Shown piece by piece: positions 63,434 to 64,000 of a stretch of 64,000 nucleotides of DNA. Position 1 is the first letter of the stretch; each line of letters begins with the position of its first letter. The translations under genes and the position numbers were made by a program. Location of the stretch: the NCBI GenBank assembly GCA_023443625.1, contig JAEZTQ010000082.1, positions 1 to 64,000 of the forward strand, given 5' to 3'. The DNA comes from Bacillota bacterium. GTDB taxonomy: Bacteria; Bacillota_A; Clostridia; Lachnospirales; Lachnospiraceae. The notes below the pieces were generated by a model. The model searched no databases and had not been told where the DNA came from. It saw only the letters and a list, made by a program, of their open reading frames with translations.

Positions 63434-64000
63434 TTGGTTATATCCATTAGATAACGGTAGGCCGCCTTTCTCTCCTTTTCTATTATTTCATTTACATTGC
63501 CATAATCAATATCCTCTAAAGTGATAGCATTGATATTACCAATCATGCGGTTTTCCAGACCCAATTTTTTTAATAACCAGGTAATTCTTCTCTCCTTATC
63601 CCCTATAAAGGAATAAAAGTTTTTATTAAAGAGGATACTGAAGGCAGTTCCATGAAAGGAAGTGGTCATTACATATTCAGCATGGCTGATAAGATAAACA
63701 AACTCCTCCACTGATGCATCTTTAATATAATAATCCCCTTTGACTCTGGCAAAAACCTCGGAGGAAAGGACTACTATCTTATAGTTTGTAAGCTTTTTTA
63801 ATTTCTTAAGTCCCTTCATAAGCTGGGGATTGCCACTCATGGGATAGCATAAAATATACTTATCTTTGATCCCTCTAAATGCTGCAAAATCTATCCATTC
63901 ATCTCGTGATAATAAAAATACTGGATCTAAATGAACCTGGACAAAATCCTTTTTATCTAGCAGTTCTTCCAAATCAGCTTTTGCCTTAGCCTCTCTTACA
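63430..64000 (-). CDS. Polysaccharide pyruvyl transferase family protein (5' part outside window)
   Basis: The C-terminal 190 residues of a larger protein; the frame is open to the window edge, so no start is visible. The visible part begins VREAKAKADLEELLDKKDFV and has DPVFLLSRDEW, YILCYPMSGNP and the family hallmark MTTSFHGTAFSILFNKNFYS. Such enzymes (CsaB/WcaK type) add a ketal pyruvate to a sugar, often to bind SLH domains or to modify capsules. It is the most upstream visible gene of the minus-strand polysaccharide operon. Confidence 0.9.
   Translation of the reverse strand, partial: VREAKAKADLEELLDKKDFVQVHLDPVFLLSRDEWIDFAAFRGIKDKYILCYPMSGNPQLMKGLKKLKKLTNYKIVVLSSEVFARVKGDYYIKDASVEEFVYLISHAEYVMTTSFHGTAFSILFNKNFYSFIGDKERRITWLLKKLGLENRMIGNINAITLEDIDYGNVNEIIEKERKAAYRYLMDITK

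Overview
The window reads as chromosomal DNA of a low-GC, anaerobic, spore-former-type Firmicute. The best fit is a plant-polysaccharide-degrading Lachnospiraceae of the Clostridium (Lachnoclostridium) phytofermentans kind. This is inferred from strong AT bias, AGGAGG-type ribosome sites, a CBM35-GH26-X2-X2-CBM3 mannanase, a CE2-type acetylesterase, BspA and Big_2 surface proteins, GapN and CarD. No rRNA, tRNA or CRISPR array was seen.

Layout. 1-1216: right-hand part of an IS3-family element. 1688-4966: large secreted leucine-rich-repeat protein. 5273-7700: ABC-2 transporter (permease plus ATPase). 8154-17246: one 3030-residue nonribosomal peptide synthetase with an acyl-ligase-like loading module, two near-duplicate C-A-T modules and an unusual C-terminal domain in place of a thioesterase. 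17828-20401: secreted multidomain beta-mannanase. 20530-25220: murI, a Big_2 protein, pepT and a CarD-type regulator. 25532-29408: two SGNH esterases around a LysR regulator. 29444-43138: sfsA, a VWA lipid-facing pair, a GMC oxidoreductase pair, an extended FtsA-like ATPase, gapN, a lipid kinase and a serine beta-lactamase-fold protein. 43239-47214: an O-antigen-ligase-like membrane protein, a second Big_2 protein and a small membrane protein.

47347-64000 is a surface polysaccharide locus read entirely on the minus strand (from 64000 downwards): pyruvyl transferase, two GT4 glycosyltransferases, a DUF115-like protein, a Wzm/Wzt exporter, aldo/keto reductase, a cytidylyltransferase-aminotransferase fusion, an RmlD-like reductase, a NeuB-like synthase, a GNAT, CapF, CapG and a membrane 4,6-dehydratase. 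The set combines an sps/nonulosonate-like cassette with the CapF-CapG part of the UDP-N-acetyl-L-fucosamine route, feeding an ABC-exported glycan.

The most unusual items are: the synthetase with its unexplained C-terminal domain; a near-complete 298-bp palindrome at 49405-49702; a dispersed hairpin repeat at three intergenic loci (about 17.3, 30.2 and 52.7 kb); a second short hairpin repeat that sits immediately upstream of three start codons and appears to supply their ribosome-binding purines; and the cytidylyltransferase-aminotransferase fusion. All functions are read from sequence motifs; no database search was run.
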